From positions 17,488,360 through 17,552,359 of the forward strand of contig NC_039368.1 in NCBI RefSeq assembly GCF_003573695.1: DNA of 64,000 bases. The letters run 5' to 3'. This document shows positions 45,816 to 56,975 of this stretch, one piece after another. The first letter of the stretch is position 1; the number at the start of each line of letters is the position of its first letter. Below the pieces are notes generated by a model. It saw only the letters and a list, made by a program, of their open reading frames with translations, made no database searches and had not been told where the DNA came from. The position numbers and the translations under genes are program-made. Origin of the DNA: Papaver somniferum. Its lineage: Eukaryota > Streptophyta > Magnoliopsida > Ranunculales > Papaveraceae.

Positions 45816-46390
45816 ACAATAGAATTTTCTAAATTGGAAGGGTAAGCAAACACAGATCAAGTCCGACTCAACCAAATCAAACCTATTGATTTCTAGCAAA
45901 CAAAAAGAATGATGACTCCACTTAGATTGTTTCTAGACCAGCTTCTAATCCTTCGAACGGGAATTCGTTACAATTTAAGCAAACCCCTCTGGAATCAATC
46001 CGAGTTAACGTAAGTTGAATAGAGGCGAGGGAAGCTCGGTGGAGCTTTGATACCCAAGGCCTCACCGGTATTACGAGGCGGCGCAGTCACGCATTCAACT
46101 TACAGAAACCGTCAAGAACTTCGAAGTATGCTTAAAAGAGTAACCAATATTTTTCGAATGACTTTCCTGTTAAGCTCGTTACCGTATCAGTCTCGTTCTA
46201 GTCAAAATTTTAGGCTTAGGTTCGCGTAGGTTACGTGTTCCTAAAGCGGGCAAGAAGAGAACGGTAATGAAATCCGAACCCTTATCTTGTATGTCCAGGC
46301 CTTGTCCTTTACTATAAAAATAAATGTCCGTATTCAGTCCTCAACATATATGCATACGAAGGAGTCCAGTAACTCGCTGACAGGGGATTC
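45816..46390 (-). other. Element M leader, putative intron part
   Basis: Non-coding and homologous to the pre-ORF leaders of I, K, L and J. It ends (minus strand) at the gag start, preceded by AATTTAG as the best acceptor-like site. No gene is seen. Confidence 0.5.
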
Positions 46391-46520
46391 GCGAGTGTTT
46401 AGAATCTTACCTCCCGTTCCAGACGGGGGATGAATCGGTTGTAGTCGACTCGGGCCACTGACTCCGATGTCTAGTGTACGAACCCAAGGTGCAGAGACAA
46501 TATCGTAATTGTCCTCCTTC
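46391..46520 (-). promoter_or_regulatory. Conserved leader RNA structure and splice-donor-like site, element M
   Basis: Read on the minus strand, hairpin 1 is GACAAT-TACGAT-ATTGTC (46513-46496). The second stem is CTTGGG with CCCGAG (one G-U pair). Hairpin 3 is CCCGT-CTGGA-ACGGG, beside GGGAG/GTAAG with the intron start at 46410. Hairpin 1 differs from those of I and L at two base pairs, both with compensation. Confidence 0.7.
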
Positions 46521-46891
46521 TCTGCAATCAATTTATATTTAAAGTACCCTTCCGTAGGGTAATAGAAGAAATAATGTCCCAAAGTCCAAAAGTCCAAAAA
46601 AATAAAGAAAAATTACAAAAATAATAAACCCTAATACAGTTCTTTTTTTAAAATAAAATAAACAAACCCTAAACTAAAATTGTCTAAAATGAAATTGTCT
46701 TCTTTTCTGTTCTTTTTGCTTTAATCTTTAGCTCCAAGTATTTATGAAATCACCAAACTCCTTGGCTCAATTTTCTTTATGATCCAGAACCTGTAGACAC
46801 AAGATAAATGCCAAAAAACATAAAAAAAGGAAAAAAATAATAATAAAAATAAATAAATAAAATAAAATAAATCTAAAACACTAAAAACAAG

Positions 46892-46909
46892 TCCGCGTCG
46901 GCGGCGCCA
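46892..46909 (-). other. Primer-binding site of element M
   Basis: TGGCGCCGCCGACGCGGA on the minus strand, identical to K and J and one base from D and I. It matches the tRNA-Asp-type site at 14 of 18 positions. Confidence 0.75.
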
Positions 46910-46914
46910 AAAAT

Positions 46915-48474
46915 TGATGTGATTTGTAGATAATGGTAAAAGTGGTTCGATTCTCAGACTTGTGAAAGGTATTAATTAGACTTAAATTCTAATATTAAAA
47001 TAGAAAACTCACTAAAAATTATAGCAAACTAAATAAACGATGATATCAATACTAAAAGAAACATTGAGGCTAAGATTCCACTATTTTCCAAGTTCAAAGT
47101 GATTAAACCAATACTTATATTTATGCAATTTTCTTGTTTAATTTGATTCTAAAATATTGCAACAAGTAGATTTTCAAAAGTAATAATTGTAAATACCAAG
47201 TATGAAGCATCAAAAGTCTTAAAACTAAGCATACTCCATCAAAATAGATCACAATCACTCAAATAAAAATCATATTCAATAATAGTTCAAGGCAAATAAT
47301 CATATAATTATTGCAAATAAAAAGATAAAATAGAATATACCACTTTTTGTTGGAAAAATAGCTTCCTCTATCGCCTCAGCAATGGGGTTTAGCTCCTCAT
47401 ATTAATAATGATCTCAAAATATGTGTTTGTTGCTCAAAAGATGATTAAAATAGTGAAAAGTAATAACACAGACTGTTTGCAACAGTGTATTGGTGTTGCA
47501 AAACAGCTGTTACAATGGAACTGTTACAGAAAAACTGTTGCTTTTTCGCTGATTTTAAGACCCTAGAATACGACTGCCCTGCACAGTTTAATGTTCTTCA
47601 GCTGTTAAACAACGACACTGTTCTGCGACTGTTTCCCGTGCGTCAATGTTTTTCGCGTTCTTCTTCTTCAGCAGCAGCAGCAGCAGAAACAGAGTTTGAT
47701 AAAGATTTGATTTCTTCTTCTCTGGCTCTCCTTAGGTTCCCAAACTCTCGACACCTCTTCTATATGACCCAAGACATCTATTTATATCAAAAAATACCGA
47801 TTAAATCTCTCCCAAATCTTCCAAAATCTCTTTCCTTCTGTTCACGGCCAAGTTGCGGCAATTTCTTGTTTTAGAATTTCTACGCGTTTCTGAGCTTTCC
47901 TTTTTATTCTAAACTCTTCCTTAGATAGATACAAATCTTTGGGAAGGTTTACAGCGCTTTAATCTCTCTAAAATTCCCTAAAACAGGTCACACACGTGAC
48001 TTTCCGTATTTTCTGTTGTGAGAAAAATCCGTCGATTGAGCCCAGTCTAATCGATTTAAACACCCATATCAGATTCCTAGACCCATAAGGAGTATATCCT
48101 ATGAAAATCAGAGGTTTAATCGACCTCAAACTCCTCCAAATCACGATTGCCAAAACTGTTCTTCAGTGCACCTATTTTCCCGCTAAAAACCTAGTTTTTG
48201 AAATGTTGAAGATGGTTTCCCCTTATCCAGAGTAGGGGTGCGATTAGCAACTGCCTGGAAATAGGATGCTCCTTAGTAATTAGGTTACTCCTTATCCAAA
48301 GTGAGAGTCCGAATAGCAAATGTCCTCCGGGTGCTTTCCGACAACTTTTCGAGCCAATTTTTTCCAAAAATGTTTATTGACCAAAAATACCTACAAATAA
48401 ATAAAACACCATAATAAGTACAAAAATGAGCCCTAACAATATAAAGAATCGAGACAAATCGGACACAAAAATGG
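46915..48474 (-). repeat. Element M 5' LTR, missing its first nine bases
   Basis: Homologous to 37644-39187 over its length, ending TCA before ATTTTTGGCG. On the minus strand it begins CATTTTTGTGTCC: the TGATAGACA present in the 3' LTR is absent, and element K leader follows directly. The open frame 47485-47874 is LTR sequence with a CAG repeat. Confidence 0.85.
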
Positions 48475-48963
48475 CTCCACTTAGATTGTTTCTATACCAA
48501 CATCTATTCTTTCGAAAAGGAATTCGTTACAATCTGAGCAAACCTCTCTGGAATCAATCCTAGTTAAAGTAAGTTGAATAGAGACGAGGGAAGCTCAGTG
48601 GAGCTTTGATACCCAAGGCCTCATCGGCTTTACAAGGCGGCGTATTCAACTCACAGAAACCATCATGAACTTCAAAGTATGCTCAAAAGAGTAACCAATT
48701 TTTTCTGAACGACTTTCCTAATAAGCTCGTTACCCTATCGGTCTCGTTCTAGTCCAAATTTTAAGGCTTAGGTTCGTGTAGGTTACGTGTTCCTAAGGCG
48801 GGCAAGAAGGAAACGGTGATGAAATCCAAGTACTTATCTTGATTTGGCCAGGCCTTGCCCTTTACTAGAAAATTAAATCCGATTTCAGGTCCTCAACATA
48901 TATGCATACAAAATCATTCAGTAAACCCGCCGACAGGGGATTCGCGGGTGTTTAGAATTCTTA
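48475..48963 (-). other. Element K leader, putative intron part right of M
   Basis: Its first ~248 bases duplicate 37392-37643. The rest continues to the donor-like site at 48964. Non-coding. Confidence 0.65.
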
Positions 48964-49072
48964 CCTCCCGTTCCAGACAGGGGATGAACCGTTGAAGTCG
49001 ACTCGGGACACGACTCCTATGTCATGTACGAACCCGAAGGGCCGAGGCGATATCGTAATCGCCGTCCTTCTC
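48955..49072 (-). promoter_or_regulatory. Conserved leader RNA structure and splice-donor-like site, element K
   Basis: Hairpin 1 on the minus strand is GGCGAT-TACGAT-ATCGCC (49063-49046). The second stem is TTCGGG with CCCGAG (one wobble). Hairpin 3, CCTGT-CTGGA-ACGGG, has one wobble and abuts GGGAG/GTAAG with the intron start at 48964. Confidence 0.7.
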
Positions 49073-49438
49073 AGCAAACAATTTATTTAAAACTACCCTT
49101 CCGTAGGGTTTTAGAAAAATAAAAAAGAAAAAGTAAATAATGTCCGATGTCCAAAAATATAATTCAAAAAGTGCCCAAAAAAAATAAAAGATTACAAAAA
49201 CAAAAACTCTAATTACAGTTTCTAAAAATAAAAAGAAATAACTATATACAAGGAATTTTTTTTCTTCACTCCTTTGGATTTCTCTTTTCTTTCCTTCTTC
49301 GACATTGCTTTTTCTTTTTAGCACTTTTTTTTCTCTAGCTTAGCTCTGAATCTGAAAGCAAACAAAAATACCAAAAGGAGTAAAAAAAGAACAAAAATAA
49401 TAAAAAAAATATAACCTAAAAACAAATCTATACACAAA
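49073..49438 (-). other. Element K leader between primer site and hairpin
   Basis: AT-rich, with a pyrimidine tract ending TTTCAG on the minus strand (about 49352-49360) like that of D. The 100-codon open frame 49022-49324 on the minus strand is a by-product of T-rich sequence. No gene. Confidence 0.5.
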
Positions 49439-49456
49439 TCCGCGTCGGCGGCGCCA
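49439..49456 (-). other. Primer-binding site of element K
   Basis: TGGCGCCGCCGACGCGGA on the minus strand, five bases after the LTR end. Confidence 0.75.
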
Positions 49457-49461
49457 AAAAT

Positions 49462-50823
49462 TGATCGAATTTTATATAGTGGTAAGAAGGTTGTCGTTCT
49501 CTCGGACTTGTGAAGATTGATTTAAGATTTAATATTATGGAAAGAACTGAGACTACGGATTCCACCATTGACCAATTTTTAAGTGATTCAGTTAACAACA
49601 ATATTTATGCACTTCACACGTTCAATTTGATTCTAAGATATTGCCAATATTAGATTTCCAAAATATTAATTGTTAATCGCAAGTATGGAACATCAAGAGC
49701 TCTAAGCTAAGCATGCACCATTAAAAGAGAACACAACTAATTAATCAAAATCTTATAATCAATTATAGTTCAATGCAAATAATCATAAACAAATTTCAAT
49801 AATAAATTAATAAGAAAATACCACTTTATTATTGGAACAACGCTTCCTCCATAATCCCAGCATGTGATTCTAGTTCCTCATTATTACAATGAAAACTAAA
49901 TATAAGAAAATTCTCAAACTGGCTACCGGCTCTCCCATCCTCCCCCTTCCTGTTCTCGACATCAATATACAGATTTCAACAAAATATAACCTTTCTCTTT
50001 TAATTCTCTTCCACATGTCATGTCCAATGGGAGTGTGAAACTTTTCTAAGAATACACAATATCACCTAATAAAGACTCGCCACATGTCCGACCACTTTCT
50101 TTTATTTTCATGGGAAAGAAAATATTATATGAGCACATACTGATCTTATATACGAAGTAAGCAATGACGGACCTACAGCTGGGATAAAGGGGGCTTTAGC
50201 CCGGGTAGTCCTTCCAGTCCACAAGCCAAAAAAAAAAAATTCTACTCCACCAAGGCTTCTAAACCGGGCCTTACAAGGAAATTTAGCCTTCCTGGGTCCG
50301 TCCTTGGAGGTAAGTACTCATTTTTTCATTATCTCAATTCCAAAACAGATGTCATGTATTAATGTGGTGAAGTATATATTATGCTCAAAATCAATCTTCT
50401 TTAGTTGCAAAAGATATTTAGTTTCCTTTCTTCCTCCACCATGTCGAAATACCTCGTACATTAATTATTGAGTAGGATTTTTCATTTTTCGTGATACCTC
50501 CTAAATCTTTCGACAACTAATCACTAAGTCCTTCATCCTAAAATTCACAAGACCAAAATGCCCAAGAAAGTTAATTTCTTAAACCAATTTCAGCCCATCA
50601 TCTCCTTCACTAACTTAAATTGGGCATATCCCGTTTAGATCCAAAAGTATCCAAGACCCCTGTACTCCGTAGTCCATATTTTCTTCTTGGAATCCTAGTT
50701 TTAGCCGATTTTCTTGGAAGAGCCCATTTTATTCATTTACCTACAAAAACACAATAAATACCAAAATAAACACCAACAATATGTATTTTGGGTAGTAAAT
50801 ATGTAAGAATTAATCACTCATCA
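49462..50823 (-). repeat. Element K 5' LTR
   Basis: The minus-strand start TGATGAGTGA is at 50823 and the end CGATCA at 49462. It is the partner of the split 3' LTR (26498-27643 plus 34650-34733). It carries the 145-bp MITE at 50162-50306. Confidence 0.88.
50162..50306. mobile_element. hAT-like MITE inside element K 5' LTR
   Basis: The 145-bp insertion has terminal inverted repeats CAATGACGGACC and, inverted, CAAGGACGGACC (11 of 12 match). It is flanked by eight-base direct repeats GAAGTAAG (50154-50161) and GAGGTAAG (50307-50314). The sister LTR has an empty site with a single GAGGTAAG at 27206-27213. Eight-base duplications and CA-TG-GCGGA-like termini are typical of hAT elements. An inner run of twelve or more As is at about 50228-50239. 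It has no coding capacity, so any transposase would be supplied from elsewhere. Confidence 0.8.
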
Positions 50824-50828
50824 CATTA
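50824..50828 (+). other. Target-site duplication CATTA of element K, right copy
   Basis: Matches CATTA at 26493-26497 and brackets the 24.3-kb element K with its nested inserts. Confidence 0.85.
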
Positions 50829-51410
50829 ACACCTTGGAAGGCCTAAGGGCACGTTTGGGGTCGTCATTTCGTTAATTCGGGTCGGGTTTTTTAACCGATC
50901 TAAATACTTGGAGACCAAGCAATGTAAACCTATAAAAATGTATTATGTTATGTAAAATAAGAGAATTGAATCTCATATCACAAGTTCTACATCAAAACAT
51001 AGGGGTTACCCCTTTAGGGAGAAACCACCATTATCATCTTCTTTGTAATATGAGTAGCTAAATCCTTTGTTGATTAAGGATGAATTCAATGTTCTAAGCG
51101 TGAATCTTTGTTATTAATACAAACATATGGAGAGTTTTAATCATCATCGTTTGTTTTCACTATATTTAGGCTTTATGATTGATTTCTAGATTGTTCAAGT
51201 GTACAATTGGATTAATCTCTTGATCATTCTATTGCTAGTAAAGGGTTAGGATATCCGTGTAATTGTTGAATAAACCTTACACAAGTAGAGAACGTGAGAC
51301 CTCGTAGAGGGATTCTATGGAGCAATCATGTGTGAAGACAACACTAGTAAGTGGACCTTGCGCTAATAGTATAACTGCTAGGATTAACCTAAGTTCACAT
51401 AACTTAAAGC
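50829..51410 (+). repeat. LTR-G, right part
   Basis: Continuation of the LTR begun at 25976. It includes a GAGTAGCTAAATCC segment (about 51050) resembling the GATGAGCTAAACCC motif of the Athila-type LTRs. No CA end or primer site on the + strand follows; instead the minus-strand tandem array begins at about 51411. No gene. Confidence 0.55.
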
Positions 51411-51411
51411 T

Positions 51412-51429
51412 TTCCCGGCAGCGGCGCCA
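51412..51429 (-). other. tRNA-Asp-like primer site at the left end of the tandem array
   Basis: On the minus strand TGGCGCCGCTGCCGGGAA follows the leftmost LTR at the normal PBS distance. It differs from the array's other PBS (57447-57464) at several bases and is closer to the tRNA-Asp site. Right after it the sequence is no longer element-like but LTR-G. Confidence 0.6.
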
Positions 51430-51435
51430 AAAATT

Positions 51436-52925
51436 TGATGTATTTTTCAAATTTGTTGGAGTAATATGATTCGTTCAAGACTTGTGAAAGAGGATTTTTA
51501 GTTTTTTAAATAAATAAAAATAGCGAACTAATTTAAAAAGATGTTGTGAAAATTATGGAGAGAATGGGACTAAGATTCCACCATTGGTTGATATTAGTGA
51601 TTTAATAAAACAATAATTATGCAACTCAACATTCAAATTGATTCTAATAATATTGCCTAGACATGTAGATTTCCAAAAGAATAGATGTTAATCCAAGCAT
51701 AGAATATCAAAACCCTAAAACAAGCATATTCTATCAAGAGAAAATACACCTAACTAATCAAAATCATATAAAAAAATTTTAGTTCAGTGCAAAAATCATA
51801 ATAGAGTTGTTTTATTTAATTAATAAAAATATATCACTTTTACCGAAACAACGGCTTCCTCCATAGCCCCAAGGATTGGGTTTAGCTCATCATTGTGGAA
51901 ACGCGCTCAAAAGTTGATTTCATTGCTCAAAGTGTTTACAAATGATGAGTTGGAGAAAAACTATTAACAATCGAGTGTTTGCAACGTTTTTAATTGTTGC
52001 AAAACACTGTTACATAAAACGATAAAAGCCAACTGTCGCTGTTCAGCTTCTACGACCCCCGTCTCTGTGTCGTTATCACTGTTGATAAACGACTGTCTTC
52101 GTGAGTCTGTTCTTCGTGTTCTTCAGTTCTGCAGCAGCAGAAATGGTGTTCTGTGCAACTCGATTTTTCAGCTCTGTGATGCTCTGTAACTCTCCCAAAC
52201 TCTCTATATCCTCACTGATACCCAAGACACTCTTATTTATACTGTGAAGCCAATCTTAGGTCGACAATCATCTCAATTACTCCAAAAGATCTTTGCAGTT
52301 AATGAAAGTATTTCACGGGAATATTTCCTCTCCATTTTCACACGTCTTTTGAGTTGTATGGTATATCCAAATCTTTTCATTTAATTGAGCCAAATAAAGA
52401 GAATGTCTTCAATTAATTCCGTGAATAATTCCTTCCCTGTTTTCGTAAATATCCAAAAGTATACGATTTCCTTCAATTCAAGACACGTACAAAATCTTAC
52501 TATCATGGTAAGAAGATAATCATGTCTTAAAGACACAAATATCCCCATACTATCATGACCAGAATCTCACACAGTTGAGATTTCTTTTCCCGCCAAATAT
52601 CTTTCCCGTGAAGAAGAAGATGGGTTCCCCCTATCCAATCCTTGGGTGCGAATAGCAAATGCCATGAGGGGTGTCTTTGATCAGCTACTTGGGTGCAAAT
52701 ATCCTTTGGGTACCCCTTATCATTTGTGCGCCCGTTATCCACAAGTGAGAGTCTGAATAACACGTTCCTTCCGGTGCTTTAGACGACTTTTCGAGCCGAT
52801 TTTTCCAAGAGTGATTATTTCCAAAAATACCTAAAAACACATAAAATACCATAATAAGTACAAAAAATCGAGTACCAACAATACATGAAATTAAGGACAA
52901 CGTAGACACAAAAATGTGTCTATCA
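51436..52925 (-). repeat. Left LTR of the tandem array
   Basis: The minus-strand start TGATAGACAC is at 52925 and the end ACATCA at 51436. U3 contains GATAAGGGG and ATAACGGGC-type repeats (about 52715-52745). It is homologous to 57470-58954. Open frames 52527-52936 are LTR shadows and recur at 58583-58965. Confidence 0.87.
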
Positions 52926-52941
52926 AATACCCCCAAACTTA
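52926..52941 (-). other. Polypurine tract of unit L
   Basis: AATAAGTTTGGGGGTATT-type tract on the minus strand, directly before the LTR. Confidence 0.85.
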
Positions 52942-53905
52942 TTATTTTCTAGTCCTCGAGCAAATCTAGAAAATAAAAATGACTACACTTAGCACGTGCA
53001 GCAAGCCGTTAAACCGCTAGGTGGCCCTAGTGGCGGAGTGTTGTCTCCGGAGGGTTTACCAGAGGTGTACCCACAAAAACTTTACTCCAGACCCTAGCTA
53101 TCTACGCAGAACCTTGGAAGGCACTAAAGAATCTCCTTGGTTGGCATACAATCATTGACTATAGGAGGAAGTACCCTGATGCGAAATTCCAATTGTTGTA
53201 CATGAGTTTGCACTCAACATACTAAAATTCATATATAAGTGACAGAGCTCTACTCAGATAGTTTCTGTACATCATAACCGGAGTCAACCATTCACATGGA
53301 AAGGTTAAGAAGATGGATAAAGTGATGGTTAAAAGTGAACGGTGTTTCCCATATCTGTCTGAAGGCCTCTGCCAAGGTAAACCTATCCTAATGGACTGAG
53401 ATACCGGTCTGACTAATATCAACACATATGGCATATACAAGGGGACCAGTGGTCGATAAACCTAACTCTAGGTCAACACAACTGGAATATACAAGGGCAC
53501 CAATGGTCGACTTTATTGAATTTATTCCGGTTGGTCTAATGGTCTGGTCTCTTTTTTTTTTTGTTGGATTCTCAATCACTCTATTCCACCCTAGCAAAGG
53601 TAACGACTTGAATCACGTGCCCACCAAATCACTTAAAAAATAAAAACAGAAGGATTAGGATTCAACGAGATATGGCGAAACTACCATGTTTTTTCTTAAT
53701 TCTAACACCTGAGCTCTGTGCTTTTATGAATAGACTCTTTAGATGTTTCCATCTAATGAGATTGGTTCCTCAACTCCTACAACCAAGATTTTCCCATCCA
53801 CTTAGATTGGTTAGTGCCAACCTTAATAAGCATAAATTTCTAGGCTCTGGAATTTATTTGTTGCATCTAAGAGCTAACAAAAAGTTTCTTCCCCACCCAC
53901 AAACT
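52942..53905 (-). other. Unit L 3' untranslated region
   Basis: No gene. It holds the ~57-bp duplicated module (about 53420-53510) and a T run near 53551. A degenerate internal polypurine tract (about 53893-53906) directly adjoins the end of the coding segment: the accessory region and the AACATTG dyad present in unit J are deleted here. Confidence 0.6.
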
Positions 53906-56361
53906 TAAAATACTCAAGAGATTCTTCTAAAGATTGATCACATATCTGATCTAAGAGAATGGTTTCCTCAAAATCATCTAAGGAATCTACCAGTAAAGTG
54001 CCAAGCCAATTATCCTGAACTAAAGTGCTAATCATATTCACTTCTTCTAAATCATCATTCTAAGAAGGTTGTCTAGTAACATTAAAGACATTTAGTTCAG
54101 TGGTCATATTACCAAAGGATATGTTCATAAGCCCAGTCCTACAGTTGATGACAACGTTAGCTGTGGCTAAAAATGGGCGACCTAAAATCATTGGGATTTG
54201 ACGACTTGGGTCCTGAACAGGCTGGGTGTCTAGAACAACGAAATCCACAGTATAAATAAACTTATCAACCTCAATCAGAATATCCTCTATGACACCATGA
54301 GGGACTTTGACAGACCTATCAGCTAATTGTAGTGTCATTTTAGTCGGTTTCAACTTACCAAGACCTAGTTGGGTGTATGCATGATACGGGAGTAAGTTAA
54401 CACTAGCTCCTAAGTCAAGTAAATCTTTATCGACCATGTGATCACCAATCGCACAAGATATGGTGGGGAATCCAGGATCCTTATACTTAGGAGGTGTTTG
54501 GTTCAGAAGAATGGAACTTACCTGACCAGCTAAAAAAGCTTTCTTATGGACATTAAGCTTACGCTTTCGTGTACAAACATCTTTAAGGAACTTGGCATAA
54601 GCAGGCATCTGCCTAATTGCTTCTAATAACGGAATATTGATGTTCACCTGCTTAAATATTTCCATTATCTCATTGAAAGTCGACTCCTTCTTTGTTGGGG
54701 CTAACAAATGTGGATATGGGGATCTAGGCACAAAGGTAGACCTATCAGGAATTTCTTGGGAATCCTTAGAGACTGTTTCAGTTTCCTCGTTTACGGGCTC
54801 CTCTTGGGAAGTAGAAGGTGGAACTACAGTATGTCCACTAGGCATGGCTACCTTATTGTCTACCGTTTTACCACTCCTAAGGGTTGTTATCGAGTTCACA
54901 TGGTTTGATGATTTCTCACCAGCTAAATATATTTGATGGACTCCCCTAAGGTTGGGTTGTGGTTGACTAGGAAACTTTCCTTTTTCTCTCAATGTCTCAT
55001 TTATCTGACTAACCTGGGTTTTCAACTCGGAAATAGCCTGAGAGTTATCCTGACCTATTCTCTTATTTTCTTCTAAACCCTGAGAAACAGATTGCTGAAA
55101 CTGCACAGTGTTACGAGTTAACAAAGCAAGAGACTCTTCTAAACTCATAATCTTCTTATCCGAAGGGTTTTGAAACTATTCCGGAGTTGAAGGATTCTTA
55201 GTATAGCCAAAACCTGGGGGAACCTGAGCATTACTAGACTGACCTTGATTCTGGCCCTTGGACCAAGAAAGGTTTGGATGGTTTCTCCAGCCAGGGTTAT
55301 AGGTTTCTGAATACGGGTCAAACTTCTGTTGGTTATCAAACCTAGTGTTGTTATAAAGAGCATTGGCTTGCTCTTCAAACATGGCCTTCCCAAAAAGGCT
55401 CATTCTTCCACTACTACCACTAGAATGACCTAATTCTAAGGCTTCTAACCTTTTGGCTATAGCTGCTATTTTGGCATCTGACTCATAAGATCCTTCTACC
55501 CTATTAACATTTCCTCTACTTAGAAGAATTGTTTTTGGGGTTCCCTACTATTTTCCCATTGTTGGGTCTTATCGGCGATTTCATTCAAAAATGTCATCGC
55601 TTCATCAACAGTTTTATTCTCAAACCCACCTGTGCATAAGGACTCAACCATGGTTGTTGTTGAATAATCTAAACCCTCGTAGAGGATCTGAACTAACCTA
55701 ACCTTCTCCAAACCATGATGAGGACATTGAGATATCAAGTCATTGAACCTTTCTAAGTACCTATATAAAGATTCTCCCTCTTGTTGGGCAAAAGTACATA
55801 TTTGTGTCCTAATAGACGATGTTTTATGCCTTGGGAAAAACTTATGTATAAGGCAAAAGTAAGTTGGTCATAGGTTTCAATTGACTCAGAGTCCAAACTA
55901 TACAACCAAGACTTGGCTTTATCTTTTAAGGAAAAGGGGAATACCCTAAGTTTCAACGCATCATCACTTAGGTTTTAATTTTCAGAGTACTACAAACTTC
56001 CTCAAATTCCCTAACATGAAAATAGGGGTTCTCATTCTCCTTCCCTAAAAACATTGGGAGCATCTGTAAAGTCCCAGGTTTCAGTTCATAATTTGCCTCG
56101 GTTTCAGCTAACTTGATACAAGACGGACGAGAGGTCCTAGTTGGGTTTAGCAAAGCTTTCAAAGTTGCCATTTCTGGCACTACCAAAGGACTAGAGTACT
56201 TTCCTCACAAAGAGACAGATTCTCAAAACTGAAGTTTCCAAAAACGGGCTCTCAAAAGAAGAGTCTTCGAGCTCCCCGCCTTCACAAGAAGAACTAAGGT
56301 TTTTCACTAATCAAACGACCTAGAGTGTTTCTTTTCCAACCCGTTTAAAAACTTCGGGCAT
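53906..56361 (-). pseudogene. gag: Unit L gag and protease, frameshifted
   Basis: Athila-type. The start at 56361 (MPE) is followed by fragments 56186-55968 (LLNPTRTSRPSCI; LPMFLGKENENPYFHVREFEE), 55956-55753 (FPFSLKDKAKSWLYSLDSES), 55738-55520 (CPHHGLEKVRLVQILYEGLD) and 55403-55145 (PGWRNHPNLSW; PPGFGYTKNP). A 362-codon frame 55148-54060 then begins LEESLALLTRNTVQFQQSV and includes the protease DLGASVNLLPYH. That frame stops at 54060 after FNVTRQPS. Similarity to unit J continues to about 53906 and then jumps to 3' untranslated sequence. No RT or integrase. Confidence 0.85.
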
Positions 56362-56975
56362 ACACTAGAAAAACAAAATCAAAAAGAAAAGCCTAAAAAG
56401 GAAGGGATGTTCTATGCAAACACAAACAAGGCTGACTCCACCACAGCAAACCTACTGATTTCTAGCAAACAAAAAGCATGATGGCTCCACTTAGATTGTT
56501 TCTAGACCAGCTTCTAATCCTTCGAACGGGAATTCGTTACAATTTAAGCAAACCCCTCTGGAATCAATCCGAGTTAAAGTAAGTTGAATAGAGGCGAGGG
56601 AAGCTCGGTGGAGCTTTGATACCCAAGGCCTCACCGGTATTACAAGGCGGCGCAGTCACGCATTCAACTTACAGAAACCGTCAAGAACTTCGAAGTATGC
56701 TTAAAAGATAACCAATATTTTTCGAATGACTTTCCTGTTAAGCTCGTTACCCTATCGGTCTCGTTCTAGTCAAAATTTTAGGCTTAGGTTCGCGTTTGGT
56801 GTCGTTTTCCTAAGGCGGGCAAGAAGAGAACGGTGATGAAATCCGAACCCTTATCTTGTATGGCCAGTCCTTGCCCTTTACTAGGAAATTAAAGCAGCCG
56901 TTTTAAGTCCTCAACATATATGCATACGAAGGAAGACAGTAACTCGCTGACAGGGGATTCGCGAGTGTTTCGACA
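56362..56975 (-). other. Unit L leader, putative intron part
   Basis: Non-coding leader. On the minus strand a pyrimidine-rich tract ending TTTTTCTAG lies four bases before the gag ATG, and TTTGCATAG lies about 55 bases upstream; both are acceptor-like. Nearly identical in unit J. Confidence 0.5.

Larger units (their letters stand above)
37644..48474 (-). mobile_element. Element M: Athila-type Ty3-gypsy, nearly complete
   Basis: On the minus strand: 5' LTR 48474-46915, primer site 46909-46892, leader, gag 45815-44489, protease-RT-RNase H 44488-41771, integrase 41783-40397, 3' untranslated region, polypurine tract, 3' LTR 39187-37644. No envelope-like ORF follows integrase. Several stops and frameshifts make it inactive as it stands. 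Both ends are trimmed: the left LTR end lacks about three bases and the right end lacks the first nine LTR bases. The flanks are a ~250-bp duplication of K leader instead of a five-base target duplication. Confidence 0.88.
26498..50823 (-). mobile_element. Element K: non-autonomous MSNWY element hosting I, M and a MITE
   Basis: Its outer ends are inverted LTR ends: TGATGAGTGA at 50823 on the minus strand and CGATCA at 26498, with five-base CATTA duplications on both sides. On the minus strand: 5' LTR 50823-49462, primer site 49456-49439, leader 49438-48475, insertion M, a repeated leader segment 37643-37305, ORF 37304-35650, 3' region 35649-34751, polypurine tract, 3' LTR (34733-34650 and 27643-26498, split by element I). 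The LTR family differs from that of D, I, M, L and J, although the internal region is homologous to D and I. Confidence 0.85.

Noticed and set aside
52527..52936. Minus-strand open frames repeated at 58583-58965
   Set aside because: They are U3 sequence of the array LTRs; repetition follows from LTR duplication.
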